From Saccoglossus kowalevskii (Eukaryota > Hemichordata > Enteropneusta > Harrimaniidae): a stretch of DNA of 27,258 nucleotides. Within the stretch, counting starts at the first letter, position 1. Every line of letters begins with the position of its first letter. Below are positions 21,301 to 27,258 of this stretch, piece after piece. Both the position numbers and the translations under genes were made by a program. The stretch is from NCBI RefSeq assembly GCF_000003605.2, contig NW_003152753.1, positions 142,549-169,806 of the forward strand, read 5' to 3'. The notes under the pieces were generated by a model. That model saw only the letters and a program-made list of their open reading frames with translations, did no database searches and was not told where the DNA came from.

Positions 21301-21569
21301 AGGGAGAGTCTGACGCCCTCTTGCGATGGCCATTCCGTCAGAAGGTCACTATGATGTGGTTAGATCAGATTAACAAAGATCACGTGATCGATGCATTTCG
21401 ACCTGACCCTACTTCAAGTTCATTTCAACGTCCTAAACACGACATGAACATTGCCAGTGGATGTCCTCTATTCATGCCGCTATCACAGTTGGAAAGTCTA
21501 CGTCATCATTACGTCAGAGATGACACTGCATTTATCAAAATATTTGTTGACACTAGTGATTTATCTTAA
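17865..21569 (+). CDS. TRAF-family protein, gene B, with one in-frame stop (possible pseudogene)
   Basis: Seven exons: 17865-18010, 18442-18514, 18685-18786, 19047-19214, 19372-19443, 20352-20438 and 20559-21569. Exons 1-6 have the same lengths as in gene A (146, 73, 102, 168, 72, 87) and all intron phases match. Start ATG at 17865 has Kozak context AAAATGG. The RING is intact (C20, C23, C35, H37, C40, C43, C56, C59). Zinc fingers 1, 2, 3 and 5 are intact; finger 4 lacks its first cysteine (T at 176) but keeps C179, H191 and C199. TAA at 20697-20699 (codon 263) falls in the coiled coil. The same frame then runs open through the rest of the coiled coil and a complete MATH domain to the usual T-S-D-L-S end. 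If the stop is real the product is a 262-residue RING/zinc-finger protein without MATH. Read through, it would be 552 residues. Status is unresolved: recent pseudogene, truncated functional paralogue, sequencing error, or stop removed by unannotated splicing. Confidence 0.88.
18052..18080. repeat. Short direct repeat in intron 1 of gene B
   Basis: ATATCCAGTATAC occurs at 18052-18064 and again at 18068-18080. It is a minor local duplication just inside the intron, with no evident role. Confidence 0.6.
18333..18371. repeat. Trinucleotide microsatellite (ATT)n in intron 1 of gene B
   Basis: About 13 perfect ATT units lie in the 431-base first intron. Gene A's first intron lacks them. Confidence 0.9.
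19840..19956. repeat. GC-rich element with 9-base inverted termini in intron 5 of gene B
   Basis: TAGCCTGAC at 19840-19848 is exactly inverted as GTCAGGCTA at 19948-19956. The 117 bases between the outer ends are markedly GC-rich against an AT-rich intron. Intron 5 of gene B is 908 bases while that of gene A is 167, so an insertion here is plausible. It resembles a small non-autonomous element; no family is assigned. Confidence 0.4.
20697..20699 (+). other. In-frame stop codon inside exon 7 of gene B
   Basis: Counting from the exon 7 acceptor (20559), TAA is codon 47 of the exon and codon 263 of the gene. Aligned with gene A without gaps it replaces a threonine in the coiled coil. No other stop interrupts the frame up to 21567. 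Confidence 0.85.
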
Positions 21570-22379
21570 TCCGCGATGTTTCTATTACACATATGAATCG
21601 TCAATTCTCCTCATCAAGTACGACAATTCTAAACACACCAATGGCGGAGCCGCAGAACCCGTAGTTACCCATACACAAATAGCCCACAATGCACTCATCA
21701 ACGATGTCAGTGTTACATTCGTACACTGGTTTAACAGGGTGTAACTAATTTGAAAGTGTCATTAAGCATGTATGGTATATCCATACCGTGTCCTTCTAAA
21801 TAGTTTCTCATAAACAAATGTACCATCTTCTCATTATTCTGTGTAATTAATATTAATAGAAGATTAGACAAATAATTAGATTCAGTGATGAGATGTAACC
21901 TTTGATAACTAGTCTTTGTTTTACAGAAATTGAAACCTTATAGCAACTTGAAAGTAACATTTTCAAGCACATTATATTGTAAAAGAAATAGCATTCGCAT
22001 AAATGTTAATCTTGTTGTGATTTGTGTTGCTCACTAGGATATGTTCACTCCACACATTCACTAGGATATAGTATCACATCATGATTTTTAACATTTGCTC
22101 TATTTGATTGATTGTTATGAATAATGTAATAGCTATTATAACGCATTGGTGACATGCAGGTCAGCTGCGCCATATTTGTTATCACTCGACATATCTACTC
22201 AATTGAATATACGTATGATGATAATAAATATGTGTTAGTAGTACAAGAATCCGTTTATGCGAATGCGTTTATTGCGCAATGACATACCGTTGCGTATACG
22301 TACTGAGTATGACGTAGATAGGAGCACTCGTTAACAGATGTATTGTATGCTACGAAGAAAACAAACAGTGTTGTACTGA
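21570..22379. other. 3' flank of gene B
   Basis: This is presumably 3' UTR and intergenic sequence. Similarity to gene A ends at the stop codon. The nearest AATAAA noticed is near 22220. No further gene is recognised. Confidence 0.45.
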
Positions 22380-22399
22380 AAATGTTGAATTGTTCTCGT

Positions 22400-22640
22400 T
22401 ACGAATATCGAGTTACGAAAACATCGGGTTACAACAATGACAACGCCCATATTACATATTACAGTTACGGCCAACATAGAATTATTGTTTTGTTTAACGT
22501 TATATATTTTCCGTAACTCGAAGTTCGGTCAACTGTTATTGAAGTTCGAGCCCCATAAATTTGGACGTTCAACAAAAACAAAAAATATTACCTGTAACTT
22601 GAAGTTCTGTTAACTGGAAATTGAACCTCGAGTTACAATT
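22400..22640. repeat. Decayed repeat with GTAACTCGAAGTT motifs
   Basis: A 23-base motif at 22513-22535 (starting GTAACTCGAAGTTCGG) recurs at 22594-22616 with three changes. The short form CGAGTTAC occurs near 22409 and again at 22629-22636. Such motifs resemble termini of pogo/Tigger-type DNA transposons, but clear paired ends and a transposase are absent. The family is inferred from memory and is uncertain. Confidence 0.35.
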
Positions 22641-25200
22641 TGGAAGTGGTTTTGCAAAAGACGATGTAATTTCTAAAATATGGGCATCTCGTTGTACTGT
22701 GCAGATGATTTAACAAACAAGAGTAATTGCACACATTCTTTCTATTTTTCACATAGTATTCTCACATTCCCTTGTGTATGAGCGTGTCGGAGCGGATTGA
22801 AAACGTAATTACAGCGATATCAAATAAGACGCTATTATGACATAATTAATTACGCGATTATTATTGACTGTCATGTTTTTATAATAGTGTCATTATGATC
22901 CTTATAATGATAGTTATGTAACGTATAGTTAAAATGACATAAAAAACGGTCTGAAGAACATGAATTGGAAAATAACATAAATTTCTACATTTCTTTTATT
23001 ATGTTATTAAATATCCATTTTGTACTATAAATCAATGTCACATCAATGTGTTTTATATAACACCTTTATAAAATTTTAATCTGAAAAATTAAAATATTAT
23101 TATTAAATATAAAATTGTTATAAAAGCTATTTCAAAATATGCGATTTTATAATGCTCTCGAACAAAAGGGTTGTTATAGTCAAATATTAATTTTCTCCAA
23201 ACTTTTCATAAAGTCTTATTATTTTCAACATAAAAGTGTGTATTAAAATATTATTTCATTTTATAGTTTCAATATTCTGAAATGTCATAATAACGCAATT
23301 AAATGGTGGTTAATCTCTGTTTTACTGGATTGTTCATAAACTCAAATTTTAAAAACGCTGAGTTAAGTCAATCACTGTAATATATATTTTAAAATGTTAT
23401 TGTCTACGACTTTTGGATGTGACGGCGATATTGTATTGTGAAATGAGGGCTGCCATATTACAAAATACCAATTTGTTATTTTTATAATAGTGTGAGGGAA
23501 ATATCAAAAAGTCACGACGTATAAAGGATACAAGTGATATTGATAGCGACGCTCACAGTAGTCATGAACGAGAAGTTCTCTGTGTTATTGATAGGAAAAA
23601 CAGTGAAGTCGACCATACAGTCTGGGTAATAGTGAAGGAAGTGTTGCCTGTCACTTTTGTAGCGTTTATTATCATCAGTCTAAAACATCTACTTCACTGT
23701 CGGGCAACCCCGCTTTTCACCAATTTTTAATTATTGGCTGATCCAATAACCATATGTACTTCAACCTACAGCATGAACTGATGTCCATTCGAGGTCCCTG
23801 GGCTATGACATAACAAATTACAACGTATCTAGACTCTAGAAGAAAGGATAGGAAACTGGGGCATATCCTTTGATGCAATCTGGGTTACGTTAATTAATTA
23901 AGTTCTAATTGGTTGTAATGATCTTTAAATTCAACTGCAACTTACTCCCTATCATTTGAAAATCTTCCCCAGGTCAACAAAAATGACCAGTATGCAAAAT
24001 ATCTTGTATTTTGAGAATATTTATGAATTGCAATTCTCATACATATTTGTTTAGTAACACAAATCATGAATCAACTAATCACGTGACATACAATGGGAAA
24101 AAGTTTTAAGGTTTTTTTTAAAAAGAAACACAAAGTGTGCGTTTCACAAATTATTGTCTCTCAAAAACAAAACTATTATGAATATTTACCGGTAATGAAG
24201 CAATGATACAGATAATTGACAATTTAAGATCGTTAAATTAGTTCAAAAACGATATACAAAGATTGTATTGTTCAACATCTGTGGTACTACATATAGTGAC
24301 TTATTTGTTCGCCTTAGATAATACAATTATATATTAGAGTTAGTTCAAAGCCAAGCTCTGATATCATTTGTGGGTCAGTTTTCAATCCTTGCTCTCATGG
24401 GGTCTATGGTCGTATTAAAAAAAATTATTTTCATTTAAGTTGCATTGTGTGACATTCATTGTCTCATAATGAACTTTGTATTTCTATGCAAATGAAGAGT
24501 TGTCAGTGGTTAATTTCAATGAATATACATTTTACACGTGATTTGCTGTATTTTGATCTGGTGTATTCGGTTTATGACCTATAGCATATTCCATTATAAC
24601 CTATATCAACATGTTATTGGCCTTTAGCATTCAGTTTTAATAAATGCTGTTGCTAGAAAAATTTGGATAAAAATGTATGGCCATCGAACTACTTTTTAGA
24701 CAAAATATGTGTCAAACACCCATGATTTTAGAGCTCTTTATCATTGATTATTTTAGAAAAAAATCTTTCTCAAAAAATTCTTCAGATACATAAGGTCTAA
24801 AAATGATAAAAAATCTTTATGCTTATCCAAATACTACGTATTTATTTGTTTTGAACAATACTTTAACCGGAATCACTATTATATTTTGCATGTTTTCAGG
24901 CAGTTTTTGTCCCAAAACAACATTTTGCACCGGGTAAAATAAAGCAAAACCCGATAACCCGTGTTTAAATTAACAATTAGGTATCACAAAAAGTGATATT
25001 TTTGTTGCTCTTATATAATAGGCTGAATACCCACAAACGACCCTAATTGCAGCCATTGAAAAACATCAGTGACGACGCTTATATATTTGGAGAAATGTAG
25101 GTATTCCGAGAAAATCATCCGCCCCCTTGAAGTGTTAAATGAACAGTCCCTAATAAAGCAAAGACATATGATTAAATCAATACTTAAATAGCTTATTCCA
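22641..25200. other. Long gene-free spacer
   Basis: The sequence is very AT-rich with frequent stops in all frames. TTTTTATAATAGTGT occurs at both 22876-22890 and 23479-23493, about 600 bases apart, hinting at a decayed repeat. No gene, RNA or regulatory cluster is supportable. Confidence 0.5.
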
Positions 25201-25206
25201 CAGTGT

Positions 25207-25383
25207 CTTTCTATTGGTTGATATCTAAGACTTCCGGCTGCTGATGTGCATTCGGATTGGTTACATCAATATGTTAATAAAATCTCCACAGTGCTACATT
25301 ACGGTAGATGTTCTTTGCGAACAACTTCCAACACACATCTTTTCCATATTCGTGCAGCTTTCGTGCAACAGTCAAGTATTGCG
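25207..25383 (+). promoter_or_regulatory. Possible promoter and untranslated exon of the secreted-protein gene
   Basis: Two ATTGG (inverted CCAAT) boxes lie at about 25213 and 25255. The sequence ends at a possible splice donor, GCG|GTGAGA at 25384. The next acceptor-like site is TATTTCAG|ATC at 25632, 27 bases upstream of the signal-peptide ATG. This arrangement fits an untranslated first exon, but no TATA box or initiator confirms it. Confidence 0.25.
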
Positions 25384-25658
25384 GTGAGAATACATGTGTT
25401 ACTCTTGTTTACCAAACCGACGGTGACGATGATGAAATACATTTATTGAGCAATTCATCGAGTGAAACTTTATAACAGTCAAAAATTATCATTATTATTT
25501 CTTTCTATTTTGTCAACTGGATAAAAATCATGTGATAATTCTGGTTTTAGCTGGTAAAAGACGGTACGAGATTATAATATTTAAAGACTTTTATTAATTT
25601 TGCTTTTTTTTTCTAAAAATTATATATTTCAGATCAAAAGGGAAGCCGGCGTTAAAAG

Positions 25659-25727
25659 ATGTTTCTTAAAGTTGTACTCGCTATTTGTGTGGTGTGCAAT
25701 ATTATCGCGATTTCATCGTCTAGACCG
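25659..25727 (+). CDS. First coding exon of a secreted protein (signal peptide), rest outside the window
   Basis: ATG at 25659 opens 23 codons that encode a short basic start (M-F-L-K), a hydrophobic core (V-V-L-A-I-C-V-V-C-N-I-I-A-I) and a small polar run (S-S-S-R-P), a typical cleavable signal peptide. The exon ends at a consensus donor, CCG|GTAAGT, in phase 0. An acceptor-like TATTTCAG ends at 25632, so the exon probably starts in 5' UTR. A signal peptide alone in exon 1 is common in genes for secreted peptides and extracellular proteins. No second exon could be identified before the window ends, so the mature protein is unknown. Confidence 0.55.
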
Positions 25728-27178
25728 GTAAGTAGTCAGTTAATACACTCTCAAGATATTCAAGGTGTGCTGTGGTGTTTCTGAATTTCATGTCATCTGC
25801 TACTGAGACTGGTCTATTGTCTACTCGACTGTATAATATTCATCCCATCAAATTAATGTTACAAATGTCTAACCGTAAACTCATACTAGTCGAATAAGGT
25901 CTGAAAATCCATTTGTTAAATTAAATATATCGACTGACGATGGTGGCGTTGGTACATTGAATCTCATATGAATTGAATGCATATTCTAAAAAATGAACAT
26001 GATACTCAATTATTTACATTCACTAATTGTGAATGTTACTGTCCCATGTGTCGATAACGACTCGACTTATGACAAAATCGTAGGTCACGTAAAAATTGGT
26101 AACTTAGTGGCCACATTCCTAAGCAACCACTCAACAATATTGGACATACTTGACGAAAGTTTGGGTTGGACGTTGTAGCGATGGTATGGTACTAGTAAAT
26201 AAAAAAGGTCATTTTGTAATTGATTGTTTAAAAAGATATATTCCCGCGGATGTTTAATTCAGTATTATTAATGCATATGCGCATATGTGTTCCTGACAGA
26301 GCATAGACGTTTGCATTTTACGTAGCTTCTTTGATATGCTTCGTAGCATGCCTAGTATTTCGAAGCCCAGTTATTGATGCATACATTATCAATTGGTGTC
26401 GATGAATGACATCATTCGCGTTAATACACGTGTAATTGAGTAGCTTAATAACATAGCGCGATGAGTTGTGTTATTCAAATTTGCCTTCCAATCATAATTA
26501 TGTTGAACCTACTAAATCGGGATTGGTAGCGTGTTAATAATGCGAGTGAATTGAAATCCTGTCAGTGTGCATGCCAGGAGTGATATATTATTATGTCTGC
26601 GTGTAATTGGACAGTGCTTTAATGATCTCATCGCTCAAGTAGATACATATGCTGAAATGAATTGACAGATAATCAGCAAATTGTGGTAGCATTTAATTTG
26701 TTGTAATCACCATTTGCGAGTAGGCTAATTTACATAGATAAGAGGAGTCCCTTGATTTCTCATAAATACAACTGTGAAATGAACAACTTTACATATAGCA
26801 TTCATGTAAATGGCCTCGTAAAGACTTTAGATACTTTGATAAGATGCGACGGCACTGAATAATTTGTGGGTTTTTTTCCCCACACATGATGCACTTAATT
26901 AACCTTTGCCAAATAGGTTGCAATATGAGTGGTTTGTCTGGTGAATACGGTTGTATGCATGGAAATAGCCCGAACAATTATTCGAATGTACACTTTTTAT
27001 TAATGTAAAACGCTTCTCAAAATAACAAAAAGTAATGTAATGTATTTTCACATTATGTGGCATTTCATATTATAAGAATGGAGGAAATGAGATAAACCTA
27101 TGACGTCAGCTTACTCAGATCACTAATGTACAAAATGGGAAGAAACTCTTTTATCTATAATATCTCAACATTTTTTCA
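25728..27178. other. Probable intron of the secreted-protein gene
   Basis: No convincing exon was found. An open frame at 25993-26178 (61 residues) has no paired splice sites or family resemblance. A palindromic CRE (TGACGTCA) lies at 27101-27108. Confidence 0.35.
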
Positions 27179-27228
27179 GTGATATAAGGTGATATAAGAT
27201 GATATAGGGTGATATAGAATGACATATG
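27179..27228. repeat. Short tandem repeat, 10-base unit GTGATATAAG
   Basis: Five successive decamers follow the pattern [G/A]TGA[T/C]ATA[A/G/T][G/A]. The array is imperfect and decays toward the right edge of the window. Confidence 0.7.
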
Positions 27229-27258
27229 TACCATGGGGTGATAAAGGATGACAGTCTG

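Noticed and set aside
22876-23493. Two copies of TTTTTATAATAGTGT 600 bases apart as possible LTR ends
   Set aside because: The match does not extend past 15 bases and there is no primer-binding site, coding remnant or target duplication.
25993-26178. 61-residue open frame as a possible second exon of the secreted protein
   Set aside because: No acceptor in the right phase could be identified before it, and the sequence is not recognisable.
27178-27258. Possible exon after TTTTTTCAG near the right edge
   Set aside because: The following sequence is a decamer repeat that hits stops immediately in the phase required by the upstream exon.

Overview
The window is animal nuclear DNA. It is AT-rich and intron-rich, with GT-AG splicing, simple-sequence tracts and decayed non-LTR retrotransposons. 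The recognisable genes are tandem paralogues of the TRAF family (RING finger, TRAF-type zinc fingers, coiled coil, MATH/TRAF-C domain). Expanded TRAF families and this repeat content suggest a marine invertebrate such as a lophotrochozoan or invertebrate deuterostome. That placement is inference; nothing in the sequence fixes the species.

Three members of a head-to-tail plus-strand TRAF array are visible. Copy 1 contributes only its last five codons and stop (1-19). Gene A (8904-12729) has seven coding exons and encodes about 555 residues, provided the 242-base N run inside its last exon is really zero length, which the flanking bases strongly suggest. Gene B (17865-21569) has the same seven exons with the same phases, and exons 1-6 match exon for exon in length. 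It carries one in-frame TAA in the coiled coil (codon 263), while everything after that codon stays open to the normal C-terminus. Genes A and B are almost identical in exon 4 and in the MATH-coding half of exon 7 but well diverged elsewhere, which suggests patchy gene conversion.

Layout: copy 1 tail and a long ATTAT tract (1-238); a MITE-like element (433-646); a non-coding segment at 1066-1144 with a second copy at 15334-15418, one upstream of each complete TRAF gene; a dead LINE reverse-transcriptase fragment on plus (3837-4442); a possible promoter cluster with TATA, heat-shock and two MEF2-type sites (6416-6659); a 5'-truncated LINE on minus (about 7434-8690); gene A; an AT-rich spacer with an ATT tract; the second non-coding copy and a second MITE; gene B; and a long gene-poor spacer. 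At 25659-25727 lies a short exon that encodes a signal peptide and ends in a good splice donor, the start of a secreted-protein gene running off the right edge.

TRAF proteins link receptors to ubiquitin-dependent NF-kB and JNK signalling: the RING and zinc fingers carry E3-ligase function, the coiled coil trimerises, and the MATH domain binds receptor tails. The array therefore looks like an expanding innate-immune or stress-signalling cluster. Near-identical MATH domains would be expected to bind the same partners, whereas the N-terminal halves have drifted apart.
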